DNA of 64,000 bases from Scolanthus callimorphus. Taxonomy: Eukaryota; Cnidaria; Anthozoa; Actiniaria; Edwardsiidae. A model generated the notes under the pieces. That model saw only the letters and a program-made list of their open reading frames with translations. It was not told the DNA's origin and ran no database searches. Below, piece after piece: positions 11,601-26,060 of this stretch; within the stretch, counting starts at the first letter, position 1; each line of letters opens with the position of its first letter. The stretch spans positions 26,429,404-26,493,403 of the forward strand of contig CM066916.1 in assembly GCA_033964015.1 (NCBI GenBank), given 5' to 3'. The translations under genes were made by a program, and so were the position numbers.

Positions 11601-12941
11601 TGCTGTCGAAAGACAAAATCAAAGTCATTTTGAGTGTAGCTGCATAGCAACATTGCTTGAAAACTGAAAATTAGAATTTCACTGAGATAATTTAGTTTCA
11701 CACCTATTATATTAAGTTGTACAAGCTGGATGCTGAGACAATTATTATAACCCTTTCACTACCACTAGACTTTGGCGAGACAGGCCCCCGCCCATCTTTG
11801 GGTTTTCTGTGTGTCAATTCTATAATTTTTCCATTTTTTCTTTTATGATATCTATAACTTTAATTTTAATTCTTTGGTCTTATCCGAAAGCTTGAATTGC
11901 ACAACCAGTGGGTCTGAGACAAATATTTAAGGAATCAAATTCTCTGCTGTCAAAAAACAAAAACAAAGTCATTTTGGCAGGTGTACATGCATGGCCACAT
12001 ATTGCTTGACAACTGAAATTTAGAATTTCAGCTAAGTTTATTTTTCCACCTATTAAGTTGTACAGGCTGCTGGATGCTTATATAGACCATTATTATAACC
12101 CTTATCACTAACCATTTTGCCCACACACGTCCCTGCCCATTTTTTAATGTCAGGGAAATATTCTCTTGGTTTTCTGTGTCTAATTCTTTTTCCTTCCTTC
12201 CTTTTTGGTATCTCTTATTTTAATCTTAATTCTTGGTTTTATCCGAAAAGCTTGAATCCCACAACCAGTGGGTCTGAGACAAAAAAAGGAATCAAAATAT
12301 TTGTTGAAAAACAAAATCAAAGTCATTTTGGGTGTACCTGCATTGCTCGACAGCTGAAAATAGTATCTGAAGTTAACTTAGGTTTCCACCTACAGTATTA
12401 GTTGTAACAGGCTGGATGCTGAGACCATTATTACATCCTTTTACTACCACCACATTTTGCCTGATATCGTTTATAATATTAATAGAGCAGCTATAGACAC
12501 ACCCCTGCCCAGTTTTTGCTTGCCACGGCTAAGTGTCTGGGTTTCCTGTGTTTTGATGACAACTGGAGGCTGGGACTACTCGTAGGATTACCGCTGAATC
12601 CGTACCTGCTTTTCAGTGACTGGAAGTATCGCACAGGTTAGACATCTGATAAAGTTTCTTGACACAACATTTCGAGCAAAATTCCACTTAGAAGAGGCCA
12701 TAGGACATCATAAAGTCTATTGTGGAGGATGCATTTGTGCTGTGCTTCAAAAAGAAGTGTGGTCAAGAGGTTTCTTTCCCTTTTTCCATTGTTCTTTTGA
12801 GAGCTCTGGAAGAATTCGGCTGAACGAAACTTTGAGCTCCTCTCTAGTGGAATCTTTTTGGCCAGCACAGGTATCGACTACGAATCTGTGTTTTAGACAT
12901 AAACTTCCAGCACGTGAGCGTGTTTTTTGTTTTGGTTGTCT
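8627..12941 (+). repeat. Array unit 3 (A-type)
   Basis: First unit with the AAGCCGGCAAATAC form (near 8989), CTGAAATCC and ATCGAACGAC, markers shared with units 4-6 and 10. Confidence 0.95.
8793..12641 (+). CDS. Putative array gene, unit 3
   Basis: Exons at 8793-8884, 10710-10825 and 12617-12641. All donor and acceptor dinucleotides are intact. The four-T form in exon 2 leaves the same uncertainty over the acceptor as in unit 1. A 142-codon open frame overlapping exon 3 from 12616 runs on through the next unit's TATA region and is taken as accidental. Confidence 0.38.
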
Positions 12942-15900
12942 ATGGGCAAAAAGAGTTAGTATAAATCTTTTGTCTAACCTGTCTGATGTAGGGGGAAGCG
13001 CTGTCGAGTTTTCATTGAATTACCACAGGTATCCTGAATTATAGAGCAGGGTTTCGCGTAGCTGTTTTTGTTGTGCAATCGGTTCGCCGATCGAAAGCGG
13101 TCGCGCCATGTTTTCCTTGCATGAATGTACAGTCACTTTGGGGACACTTGGAGAGGAGAGACTTCAGGTCAGAGCTATAATTGCATCCGTAGTGCTCAGG
13201 TGAGGGTTTGTTTTTGCTTGTCAAAACTCGCGTGTCCGAGATGGAAACGTAATCTGTACAGTAGTGAAGTTGTTTTCAATTTCTCAGTAACGGAAAGCCT
13301 TTCAAGCCGGCAAATACAACGCGAAATTGTCCCTCCTGAAAATCTCTCACTGAAATCCAAGGAAAGAAGGCAAAATTCCCAAAGACTGTGTACGCATTGT
13401 TTTAAAATAGAGGAACATGCAGTAGTGTCCTTTTCGGCGAGCTTCATGAAATCACTTTTATTCGCAGCTTTACAGGAAATATGGATTTACTTTAAAGACT
13501 CAGGGGGTAGAAAAAAAATACTGGCGCCTTTTAAAATTCGATCTCCTTTAAGTGAAAGCCATTAATCTCGATCGGCCTTTCTAACATAAATTTTGAAACT
13601 TTTTTAGAGGTGGCGAGTGATTGACTCGGAAATAAATGCAGAATCTCGCGAAATTCTTAGGGTCATTCTCGAAGTCTCGGATTTTTAAGAGAGCTGTCTC
13701 GCAATCTCGTTTTCTGACGCGAATTTCAGGGAATGTACGAGGAGCAGTCTTTGATCGTCTCGATCTCGATTCTTTTCAACACTGATTATCTCGCTGTCTC
13801 GGAAAATCTCGCATTACCATTCGCCCTGCACCTCTTCTTGAAAATCTATGGTGCAAAATTTATGTTTATCCTAGTGCGTACGTACCATCTCGTACATACC
13901 TACCGTCACCAAGATTTTACACTCAAACACCAATGGCAATGGAAATACATTTCAATAAAATGAACCAGGAAATAGTTTTGACAGAAAAAGCTGAGAGCAT
14001 AACACTTGACATCCTTAGAATAAATCTCAGGGGATCAATAATCGTCTGTTCAAAGGAAATAAAAATCGAACGACATGACGTGTATGCGCATGCGCAGACG
14101 AGAAAAAGAAAAGAAAACTCATACTCGTGTCCATATAATGCGTACATTTGGATTACGATTAATAGAACAGGTGAAACGGCAACTGCGAGAAACATTTTTC
14201 CATTTCTCCATTTTCTCCATATCTCCGTTAGATATAGAGTCAACAACCTGTCGTCCCATATGCATCGCTTACCAGCTCGTCCGACCTATAAATACCTTGG
14301 TGATGCATAAATTAATGTGGTTGTTCACTAACGGTACAAGGGGCGTCCTTATATGGTCTGGTGGCCGGGCGTACTCTCACCCATTGGTATTTAGCTACTG
14401 AGCAACTCAACACCCAGGATAGCGACTGTCAGGGCCGAAATCTCTGGCGTGGGCGTAAGAACCGTACGGTTGCCATACGACGCTTCAGCTCCTTGTCTGG
14501 ATGTATGGTCCTGGTTTTTTTCTTCTTTTTTCCTCAAGTCTAGTAAATATGCTGATTTGAGGGAGGTTCCTTTTTTTAACTTATCGTCATAAATATTAGT
14601 GCGCTTCAGGTATTTTTTTTTCTTAAATCACTCCTGGATGTTAAAATATTAAATCACGCGACGATGATAGAATCTAACTTTTGTACGCTTTCTCTTTTAT
14701 TGGCCCAATGGGCCGGCCTGACTGGGGCGAAAACATCGTGATTTGATACTTGGCACACGTGATACATGCAAAATCGCTACTCAATGCGTGTCCTGGGAAG
14801 CTGGGGGAGAGAAGCCAAATTATCATAGCTCTTTAATTCTTAGCCAGTATCTCGTCTTGTGAATATAGTATATAGTTGCCGACTCCCACAAAATGCGCGC
14901 GCGTCGGAACAACACGAAGAATAGAACACGACGACGTCATAAACACAATCAAGAAAATGAGAGAACGTAACGATTTTACAATTAGTTGCAATGACAGTGA
15001 GAAACTGTTCTGCTCTTTGCAGGGACGTAGAAGGCAGCAAGAAAGACGGCGTTTTATTGCTTTTTTGGAATACGGGGACTCGAAACTAGGATTCTCAAGT
15101 GGAAGCAGTGTGCATTCGAGCGGTTGTGTACTGCAAACGTAAGTCGAAGTGAATGTTTCACATTTATATAATTATTACGTTGGGCCGGCTGCGAAGTGCT
15201 ATGCAATCTCTACACTTTCTCACTCCGCAAGCTGCTTGGCTTTGAGATAGAAAACGGGAACAGATCAGAGATGTTTTTTTTTTGCATTTACAAGTGGGAT
15301 GAAAGCATAAAACGTTGGTGTTTTTGTCGCATATTTATTTTCTCTTTGCGAAACCCGCACAGAGAAAAAAAAAATCAATTAGCCACCAAAAAAGAGAACG
15401 CCCCGGGAAAAGCAAGGGCTAGAGGACTGCGATAAATTTCACACTCTTTAATAATCTTTTCTCTGTTCTGATTTTTCTTACCACTGAAGTAATTTTATTT
15501 TTAATCTTGCTGTTTCTCTGAAATTTTATCATAGACAAAAGGGGACCAATATCATTATCAAATTAAGTTAGTTGTCTTTTTGTTGTATTATTTAGAAAAT
15601 GTTCAGTCCATCATCTGACCCGATTAGTTTCAAATTGATGTTCAAGTCACTAAATCAAACGTACCTCATTTGGTGTTGTTCAGACTGCCAATCACTAGCT
15701 GTCCTGTCACTTGTAATGAAGCACTTGACATTTCAAGCTACTTAGAATGCAGTAACTTCTAATATGGAACCCAGGTCTGGGACTTGATGTCTATTTTTAA
15801 TTTTACTTCATTCAGTTTTGGAAATCCTGTTTGAATTTTGAATTTCTGTTTTTATCCAGGTAGCTTGCATTACATAAACAATGGGTATGAAACATTAAAA

Positions 15901-17256
15901 TGAATCAGAATATCTGCTGTCGAAAGACAAAATCAAAGTCATTTTGAGTGTAGCTGCATAGCAACATTGCTTGAAAACTGAAAATTAGAATTTCACTGAG
16001 ATAATTTAGTTTCACACCTATTATATTAAGTTGTACAAGCTGGATGCTGAGACAATTATTATAACCCTTTCACTACCACTAGACTTTGGCGAGACAGGCC
16101 CCCGCCCATCTTTGGGTTTTCTGTGTGTCAATTCTATAATTTTTCCATTTTTTCTTTTGTGATATCTATAACTTTAATTTTAATTCTTTGGTCTTATCCG
16201 AAAGCTTGAATTGCACAACCAGTGGGTCTGAGACAAATATTTAAGGAATCAAATTCTCTGCTGTCAAAAAACAAAAACAAAGTCATTTTGGCAGGTGTAC
16301 ATGCATGGCCACATATTGCTTGACAACTGAAATTTAGAATTTCAGCTAAGTTTATTTTTCCACCTATTAAGTTGTACAGGCTGCTGGATGCTTATATAGA
16401 CCATTATTATAACCCTTATCACTAACCATTTTGCCCACACACGTCCCTGCCCATTTTTTAATGTCAGGGAAATATTCTCTTGGTTTTCTGTGTCTAATTC
16501 TTTTTTCCTTCCTTCCTTTTTTGGTATCTCTTATTTTAATCTTAATTCTTGGTTTTATCCGAAAAGCTTGAATCCCACAACCAGTGGGTCTGAGACAAAA
16601 AAAGGAATCAAAATATTTGTTGAAAAACAAAATCAAAGTCATTTTGGGTGTACCTGCATTGCTCGACAGCTGAAAATAGTATCTGAAGTTAACTTAGGTT
16701 TCCACCTACAGTATTAGTTGTAACGGCTGGATGCTGAGACCATTATTACATCCTTTTACTACCACCACATTTTGCCTGATATCGTTTATAATATTAATAG
16801 AGCAGCTATAGACACACCCCTGCCCAGTTTTTGCTTGCCACGGCTAAGTGTCTGGGTTTCCTGTGTTTTGATGACAACTGGAGGCTGGGACTACTCGTAG
16901 GATTACCGCTGAATCCGTACCTGCTTTTCAGTGACTGGAAGTATCGCACAGGTTAGACATCTGATAAAGTTTCTTGACACAACATTTCGAGCAAAATTCC
17001 ACTTAGAAGAGGCCATAGGACATCATAAAGTCTATTGTGGAGGATGCATTTGTGCTGTGCTTCAAAAAGAAGTGTGGTCAAGAGGTTTCTTTCCCTTTTT
17101 CCATTGTTCTTTTGAGAGCTCTGGAAGAATTCGGCTGAACGAAACTTTGAGCTCCTCTCTAGTGGAATCTTTTTGGCCAGCACAGGTATCGACTACGAAT
17201 CTGTGTTTTAGACATAAACTTCCAGCACGTGAGCGTGTTTTTTGTTTTGGTTGTCT
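12942..17256 (+). repeat. Array unit 4 (A-type)
   Basis: Carries CTCAGTAACGG near 13,283 (CTCGGTAACGG in units 1-3), shared with units 5, 6 and 10, and CACACGTGATAC near 14,754, shared with unit 5 only. Confidence 0.95.
13108..16956 (+). CDS. Putative array gene, unit 4
   Basis: Exons at 13108-13199, 15023-15138 and 16932-16956, identical in exon sequence to unit 3 as far as I can see. A one-base loss near 13,364 lies in intron 1 and should not affect the product. Confidence 0.38.
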
Positions 17257-20200
17257 ATGGGCAAAAGAGTTAGTATAAATCTTTTGTCTAACCTGTCTGA
17301 TGTAGGGGGAAGCGCTGTCGAGTTTTCATTGAATTACCACAGGTATCCTGAATTATAGAGCAGGGTTTCGCGTAGCTGTTTTTGTTGTGCAATCGGTTCG
17401 CCGATCGAAAGCGGTCGCGCCATGTTTTCCTTGCATGAATGTACAGTCACTTTGGGGACACTTGGAGAGGAGAGACTTCAGGTCAGAGCTATAATTGCAT
17501 CCGTAGTGCTCAGGTGAGGGTTTGTTTTTGCTTGTCAAAACTCGCGTGTCCGAGATGGAAACGTAATCTGTACAGTAGTGAAGTTGTTTTCAATTTCTCA
17601 GTAACGGAAAGCCTTTCAAGCCGGCAAATACAACGCGAAATTGTCCCTCCTGAAAATCTCTCACTGAAATCCAAGGAAAAGAAGGCAAAATTCCCAAAGA
17701 CTGTGTACGCATTGTTTTAAAATAGAGGAACATGCAGTAGTGTCCTTTTCGGCGAGCTTCATGAAATCACTTTTATTCGCAGCTTTACAGGAAATATGGA
17801 TTTACTTTAAAGACTCAGGGGGTAGAAAAAAATACTGGCGCCTTTTAAAATTCGATCTCCTTTAAGTGAAAGCCATTAATCTCGATCGGCCTTTCTAACA
17901 TAAATTTTGAAACTTTTTTAGAGGTGGCGAGTGATTGACTCGGAAATAAATGCAGAATCTCGCGAAATTCTTAGGGTCATTCTCGAAGTCTCGGATTTTT
18001 AAGAGAGCTGTCTCGCAATCTCGTTTTCTGACGCGAATTTCAGGGAATGTACGAGGAGCAGTCTTTGATCGTCTCGATCTCGATTCTTTTCAACACTGAT
18101 TATCTCGCTGTCTCGGAAAATCTCGCATTACCATTCGCCCTGCACCTCTTCTTGAAAATCTATGGTGCAAAATTTATGTTTATCCTAGTGCGTACGTACC
18201 ATCTCGTACATACCTACCGTCACCAAGATTTTACACTCAAACACCAATGGCAATGGAAATACATTTCAATAAAATGAACCAGGAAATAGTTTTGACAGAA
18301 AAAGCTGAGAGCATAACACTTGACATCCTTAGAATAAATCTCAGGGGATCAATAATCGTCTGTTCAAAGGAAATAAAAATCGAACGACATGACGTGTATG
18401 CGCATGCGCAGACGAGAAAAAGAAAAGAAAACTCATACTCGTGTCCATATAATGCGTACATTTGGATTACGATTAATAGAACAGGTGAAACGGCAACTGC
18501 GAGAAACATTTTTCCATTTCTCCATTTTCTCCATATCTCCGTTAGATATAGAGTCAACAACCTGTCGTCCCATATGCATCGCTTACCAGCTCGTCCGACC
18601 TATAAATACCTTGGTGATGCATAAATTAATGTGGTTGTTCACTAACGGTACAAGGGGCGTCCTTATATGGTCTGGTGGCCGGGCGTACTCTCACCCATTG
18701 GTATTTAGCTACTGAGCAACTCAACACCCAGGATAGCGACTGTCAGGGCCGAAATCTCTGGCGTGGGCGTAAGAACCGTACGGTTGCCATACGACGCTTC
18801 AGCTCCTTGTCTGGATGTATGGTCCTGGGTTTTTTCTTCTTCTTTTTCCTCAAGTCTAGTAAATATGCTGATTTGAGGGAGGTTCCTTTTTTAACTTATC
18901 GTCATAAGTATTAGTGCGCTGCAGGTATTTTTTTTTCTTAAATCACTCCTGGATGTTAAAATATTAAATCACGCGACGATGATAGAATCTAACTTTTGTA
19001 CGCTTTCTCTTTTATTGGCCCAATGGGCCGGCCTGACTGGGGCGAAAACATCGTGATTTGATACTTGGCACACGTGATACATGCAAAATCGCTACTCAAT
19101 GCGTGTCCTGGGAAGCTGGGGGAGAGAAGCCAAATTATCATAGCTCTTTAATTCTTAGCCAGTATCTCGTCTTGTGAATATAGTATATAGTTGCCGACTC
19201 CCACAAAATGCGCGCGCGTCGGAACAACACGAAGAATAGAACACGACGACGTCATAAACACAATCAAGAAAATGAGAGAACGTAACGATTTTACAATTAG
19301 TTGCAATGACAGTGAGAAACTGTTCTGCTCTTTGCAGGGACGTAGAAGGCAGCAAGAAAGACGGCGTTTTATTGCTTTTTTGGAATACGGGGACTCGAAA
19401 CTAGGATTCTCAAGTGGAAGCAGTGTGCATTCGAGCGGTTGTGTACTGCAAACGTAAGTCGAAGTGAATGTTTCACATTTATATAATTATTACGTTGGGC
19501 CGGCTGCGAAGTGCTATGCAATCTCTACACTTTCTCACTCCGCAAGCTGCTTGGCTTTGAGATAGAAAACGGGAACAGATCAGAGATGTTTTTTTTTTGC
19601 ATTTACAAGTGGGATGAAAGCATAAAACGTTGGTGTTTTTGTCGCATATTTATTTTCTCTTTGCGAAACCCGCACAGAGAAAAAAAAATCAATTAGCCAC
19701 CAAAAAAGAGAACGCCCCGGGAAAAGCAAGGGCTAGAGGACTGCGATAAATTTCACACTCTTTAATAATCTTTTCTCTGTTCTGATTTTTCTTACCACTG
19801 AAGTAATTTTATTTTTAATCTTGCTGTTTCTCTGAAATTTTATCATAGACAAAAGGGCACCAATATCATTATCAAATTTAAGTTAGTTGTCTTTTTGTTG
19901 TATTATTTAGAAAATGTTCAGTCCATCATCTGACCCGATTAGTTTCAAATTGATGTTCAAGTCACTAAATCAAACGTACCTCATTTGGTGTTGTTCAGAC
20001 TGCCAATCACTAGCTGTCCTGTCACTTGTAATGAAGCACTTGACATTTCAAGCTACTTAGAATGCAGTAACTTCTAATATGGAACCCAGGTCTGGGACTT
20101 GATGTCTATTTTTAATTTTACTTCATTCAGTTTTGGAAATCCTGTTTGAATTTTGAATTTCTGTTTTTATCCAGGTAGCTTGCATTACATAAACAATGGG

Positions 20201-21573
20201 TATGAAACATTAAAATGAATCAGAATATCTGCTGTCGAAAGACAAAATCAAAGTCATTTTGAGTGTAGCTGCATAGCAACATTGCTTGAAAACTGAAAAT
20301 TAGAATTTCACTGAGATAATTTAGTTTCACACCTATTATATTAAGTTGTACAAGCTGGATGCTGAGACAATTATTATAACCCTTTCACTACCACTAGACT
20401 TTGGCGAGACAGGCCCCCGCCCATCTTTGGGTTTTCTGTGTGTCAATTCTATAATTTTTCCATTTTTTCTTTTGTGATATCTATAACTTTAATTTTAATT
20501 CTTTGGTCTTATCCGAAAGCTTGAATTGCACAACTAGTGGGTCTGAGACAAATATTTAAGGAATCAAATTCTCTGCTGTCAAAAAACAAAAACAAAGTCA
20601 TTTTGGCAGGTGTACATGCATGGCCACATATTGCTTGACAACTGAAATTTAGAATTTCAGCTAAGTTTATTTTTCCACCTATTAAGTTGTACAGGCTGCT
20701 GGATGCTTATATAGACCATTATTATAACCCTTATCACTAACCATTTTGCCCACACACGTCCCTGCCCATTTTTTAATGTCAGGGAAATATTCTCTTGGTT
20801 TTCTGTGTCTAATTCTTTTTTCCTTCCTTCCTTTTTTGGTATCTCTTATTTTAATCTTAATTCTTGGTTTTATCCGAAAAGCTTGAATCCCACAACCAGT
20901 GGGTCTGAGACAAAAAAAGGAATCAAAATATTTGTTGAAAAACAAAATCAAAGTCATTTTGGGTGTACCTGCATTGCTCGACAGCTGAAAATAGTATCTG
21001 AAGTTAACTTAGGTTTCCACCTACAGTATTAGTTGTAACAGGCTGGATGCTGAGACCATTATTACATCCTTTTACTACCACCACATTTTGCCTGATATCG
21101 TTTATAATATTAATAGAGCAGCTATAGACACACCCCTGCCCAGTTTTTGCTTGCCACGGCTAAGTGTCTGGGTTTCCTGTGTTTTGATGACAACTGGAGG
21201 CTGGGACTACTCGTGGGATTACCGCTGAATCCGTACCTGCTTTTCAGTGACTGGAAGTATCGCACAGGTTAGACATCTGATAAAGTTTCTTGACACAACA
21301 TTTCGAGCAAAATTCCACTTAGAAGAGGCCATAGGACATCATAAAGTCTATTGTGGAGGATGCATTTGTGCTGTGCTTCAAAAAAGAAGTGTGGTCAAGA
21401 GGTTTCTTTCCCTTTTTCCATTGTTCTTTTGAGAGCTCTGGAAGAATTCGGCTGAACGAAACTTTGAGCTCCTCTCTAGTGGAATCTTTTTGGCCAGCAC
21501 AGGTATCGACTACGAATCTGTGTTTTAGACATAAACTTCCAGCACGTGAGCGTGTTTTTTGTTTTGGTTGTCT
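17257..21573 (+). repeat. Array unit 5 (A-type)
   Basis: Shares CACACGTGATAC and other changes with unit 4, suggesting a recent exchange between neighbours. It has one A fewer right at its start (GGGCAAAAGAG), upstream of the TATA box. Confidence 0.95.
17422..21272 (+). CDS. Putative array gene, unit 5
   Basis: Exons at 17422-17513, 19338-19453 and 21248-21272. Splice signals are intact. The 3' region lacks AATAAA and has six A residues near 21,380, as in unit 2. Confidence 0.38.
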
Positions 21574-21739
21574 ATGGGCAAAAAGAGTTAGTATAAATCT
21601 TTTGTCTAACCTGTCTGATGTAGGGGGAAGCGCTGTCGAGTTTTCATTGAATTACCACAGGTATCCTGAATTATAGAGCAGGGTTTCGCGTAGCTGTTTT
21701 TGTTGTGCAATCGGTTCGCCGATCGAAAGCGGTCGCGCC

Positions 21740-24700
21740 ATGTTTTCCTTGCATGAATGTACAGTCACTTTGGGGACACTTGGAGAGGAGAGACTTCAGG
21801 TCAGAGCTATAATTGCATCCGTAGTGCTCAGGTGAGGGTTTGTTTTTGCTTGTCAAAACTCGCGTGTCCGAGATGGAAACGTAATCTGTACAGTAGTGAA
21901 GTTGTTTTCAATTTCTCAGTAACGGAAAGCCTTTCAAGCCGGCAAATACAACGCGAAATTGTCCCTCCTGAAAATCTCTCACTGAAATCCAAGGAAAAGA
22001 AGGCAAAATTCCCAAAGACTGTGTACGCATTGTTTTAAAATAGAGGAACATGCAGTAGTGTCCTTTTCGGCGAGCTTCATGAAATCACTTTTATTCGCAG
22101 CTTTACAGGAAATATGGATTTACTTTAAAGACTCAGGGGGTAGAAAAAAAATACTGGCGCCTTTTAAAATTCGATCTCCTTTAAGTGAAAGCCATTAATC
22201 TCGATCGGCCTTTCTAACATAAATTTTGAAACTTTTTTAGAGGTGGCGAGTGATTGACTCGGAAATAAATGCAGAATCTCGCGAAATTCTTAGGGTCATT
22301 CTCGAAGTCTCGGATTTTTAAGAGAGCTGTCTCGCAATCTCGTTTTCTGACGCGAATTTCAGGGAATGTACGAGGAGTAGTCTTTGATCGTCTCGATCTC
22401 GATGGCTTTTCAACACTGATTATCTCGCTGTCTCGGAAAATCTCGCATTACCATTCGCCCTGCACCTCTTCTTGAAAATCTATGGTGCAAAATTTATGTT
22501 TATCCTAGTGCGTACGTACCATCTCGTACATACCTACCGTCACCAAGATTTTACACTCAAACACCAATGGCAATGGAAATACATTTCAATAAAATGAACC
22601 AGGAAATAGTTTTGACAGAAAAAGCTGAGAGCATAACACTTGACATTCTTAGAATAAATCTCAGGGGATCAATAATCGTCTGTTCAAAGGAAATAAAAAT
22701 CGAACGACATGACGTGTATGCGCATGCGCAGACGAGAAAAAGAAAAGAAAACTCATACTCGTGTCCATATAATGCGTACATTTGGATTACGATTAATAGA
22801 ACAGGTGAAACGGCAACTGCGAGAAACATTTTTCCATTTCTCCATTTTCTCCATATCTCCGTTAGATATAGAGTCAACAACCTGTCGTCCCATATGCATC
22901 GCTTACCAGCTCGTCCGACCTATAAATACCTTGGTGATGCATAAATTAATGTGGTTGTTCACTAACGGTACAAGGGGCGTCCTTATATGGTCTGGTGGCC
23001 GGGCGTACTCTCACCCATTGGTATTTAGCTACTGAGCAACTCAACACCCAGGATAGCGACTGTCAGGGCCGAAATCTCTGGCGTGGGCGTAAGAACCGTA
23101 CGGTTGCCATACGACGCTTCAGCTCCTTGTCTGGATGTATGGTCCTGGTTTTTTTTTTCCTTCTTTTTCCTCAAGTCTAGTAAATATGCTGATTTGAGGG
23201 AGGTTCCTTTTTTAACTTATCGTCATAAATATTAGTGCGCTTCAGGTATTTTTTTTTTCTTAAATTCACTCCTGGATGTTAAAATATTAAATCACGCGAC
23301 GATGATAGAATCTAACTTTTGTACGCTTTCTCTTTTATTGGCCCAATGGGCCGGCCTGACTGGGGCGAAAACATCGTGATTTGATACTTGGCACACGCGA
23401 TACATGCAAAATCGCTACTCAATGCGTGTCCTGGGAAGCTGGGGGAGAGAAGCCAAATTATCATAGCTCTTTAATTCTTAGCCAGTATCTCGTCTTGTGA
23501 ATATAGTATATAGTTGCCGACTCCCACAAAATGCGCGCGCGTCGGAACAACACGAAGAATAGAACACGACGACGTCATAAACACAATCAAGAAAATGAGA
23601 GAACGTAACGATTTTACAATTAGTTGCAATGACAGTGAGAAACTGTTCTGCTCTTTGCAGGGACGTAGAAGGCAGCAAGAAAGACGGCGTTTTATTGCTT
23701 TTTTGGAATACGGGGACTCGAAACTAGGATTCTCAAGTGGAAGCAGTGTGCATTCGAGCGGTTGTGTACTGCAAACGTAAGTCGAAGTGAATGTTTCACA
23801 TTATATATAATTATTACGTTGGGCCGGCTGCGAAGTGCTATGCAATCTCTACACTTTCTCACTCCGCAAGCTGCTTGGCTTTGAGATAGAAAACGGGAAC
23901 AGATCAGAGATGTTTTTTTTTTGCATTTACAAGTGGGATGAAAGCATAAAACGTTGGTGTTTTTGTCGCATATTTATTTTCTCTTTGCGAAACCCGCACA
24001 GAGAAAAAAAAATATCAATTAGCCACCAAAAAAGAGAACGCCCCGGGAAAAGCAAGGGCTAGAGGACTGCGATAAATTTCACACTCTTTAATAATCTTTT
24101 CTCTGTTCTGATTTTTCTTACCACTGAAGTAATTTTATTTTTAATCTTGCTGTTTCTCTGAAATTTTATCATAGACAAAAGGGGACCAATATCATTATCA
24201 AATTTAAGTTAGTTGTCTTTTTGTTGTATTATTTAGAAAATGTTCAGTCCATCATCTGACCCGATTAGTTTCAAATTGATGTTCAAGTCACTAAATCAAA
24301 CGTACCTCATTTGGTGTTGTTCAGACTGCCAATCACTAGCTGTCCTGTCACTTGTAATGAAGCACTTGACATTCCAAGCTACTTAGAATGCAGTAACTTC
24401 TAATATGGAACCCAGGTCTGGGACTTGATGTCTATTTTTAATTTTACTTCATTCAGTTTTGGAAATCCTGTTTGAATTTTGAATTTCTGTTTTTATCCAG
24501 GTAGCTTGCATTACATAAACAATGGGTATGAAACATTAAAATGAATCAGAATATCTGCTGTCGAAAGACAAAATCAAAGTCATTTTGAGTGTAGCTGCAT
24601 AGCAACATTGCTTGAAAACTGAAAATTAGAATTTCACTGAGATAATTTAGTTTCACACCTATTATATTAAGTTGTACAAGCTGGATGCTGAGACAATTAT

Positions 24701-25589
24701 TATAACCCTTTCACTGCCACTAGACTTTGGCGAGACAGGCCCCCGCCCATCTTTGGGTTTTCTGTGTGTCAATTCTATAATTTTTCTTTTATGATATCTA
24801 TAACTTTAATTTTAATTCTTTGGTCTTATCCGAAAGCTTGAATTGCACAACCAGTGGGTCTGAGACAACTATTTAAGGAATCAAATTCTCTGCTGTCAAA
24901 CAAAAACAAAGGCATTTTGGCAGGTGTACATGCATGGCCACATATTGCTTGACAACTGAAATTTAGAATTTCAGCTAAGTTTATTTTTCCACCTATTAAG
25001 TTGTACAGGCTGCTGGATGCTTATATAGACCATTATTATAACCCTTATCACTAACCATTTTGCCCACACACGTCCCTGCCCATTTTTTAATGTCAGGGAA
25101 ATATTCCCTTGGTTTTCTGTGTCTAATTCTTTTTTCCTTCCTTCCTTTTTTGGTATCTCTTATTTTAATCTTAATTCTTGGTTTTATCCGAAAAGCTTGA
25201 ATCCCACAACCAGTGGGTCTGAGACAAAAAAAGGAAGCAAAATATTTGTTGAAAAACAAAATGAAAGTCATTTTGGGTGTACCTGCATTGCTCGACAGCT
25301 GAAAATAGTATCTGAAGTTAACTTAGGTTTCCACCTACAGTATTTATAGTTGTAACAGGCTGGATGCTGAGACCATTATTACATCCTTTTACTACCACCA
25401 CATTTTGCCTGATATCGTTTATAATATTAATAGAGCAGCTATAGACACACCCCTGCCCAGTTTTTGCTTGCCACGGCTAAGTGTCTGGGTTTCCTGTGTT
25501 TTGATGACAACTGGAGGCTGGGACTACTCGTAGGATTACCGCTGAATCCGTACCTGCTATTCAGTGACTGGAAGTATCGCACAGGTTAG
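21740..25589 (+). CDS. Putative array gene, unit 6, with poly(A) signal
   Basis: Exons at 21740-21831, 23661-23776 and 25565-25589. The acceptor before exon 3 is CTATTCAG instead of CTTTTCAG, as in the B-type units. This is the first copy in the window with AATAAA after the stop, so by signals it is the most complete A-type gene. Exon 2 still has the four-T form. Confidence 0.42.
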
Positions 25590-25696
25590 ACATCTGATAA
25601 AGTTTCTTGACACAACATTTCGAGCAAAATTCCACTTAGAAGAGGCCATAGGACATCATAAAGTCTATTGTGGAGGATGCATTTGTGCTGTGCTTC

Positions 25697-25702
25697 AATA
25701 AA
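25697..25702 (+). terminator. AATAAA polyadenylation signal of the array gene (unit 6)
   Basis: AATAAA lies 108 nt after the TAG stop and is followed by the GT-rich GAAGTGTGG, the usual layout of an animal 3' end. The same hexamer occurs at 36659-36664 (unit 7), 40992-40997 (unit 8) and 51990-51995 (unit 9). Units 1-5 have CAAAAAG or CAAAAAAG at this place. Confidence 0.5.
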
Positions 25703-26060
25703 GAAGTGTGGTCAAGAGGTTTCTTTCCCTTTTTCCATTGTTCTTTTGAGAGCTCTGGAAGAATTCGGCTGAACGAAACTTTGAGCTCCTCTCTAGTGGA
25801 ATCTTTTTGGCCAGCACAGGTATCGACTACGAATCTGTGTTTTAGACATAAACTTCCAGCGCGTGAGCGTGTTTTTTGTTTTGGTTTTTTGTCTATGGGC
25901 AAAAAGAGTTAGTATAAATCTTTTGTCTAACCTGTCTGATGTAGGGGGAAGCGCTGTCGAGTTTTCATTGAATTACCACAGGTATCCTGAAGTATAGAGC
26001 AGGGTTTCGCGTAGCTGTTTTTGTTGTGCAATCGGTTCGCCGATCGAAAGCGGTCGCGCC

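Larger units (their letters stand above)
21574..25894 (+). repeat. Array unit 6 (A-type start, B-type end)
   Basis: Up to about 24,480 it matches units 4-5 (for example TTTTGGAAATCC). From CACTGCCAC near 24,714 onward it carries B-type markers (GGAAGCAAAATATT near 25,234, CAATAAAG near 25,696). The switch therefore lies between these points. It also has GGAGTAGTC and CGATGGCTT near 22,375-22,406; a GGCTT form recurs in unit 10. Confidence 0.93.
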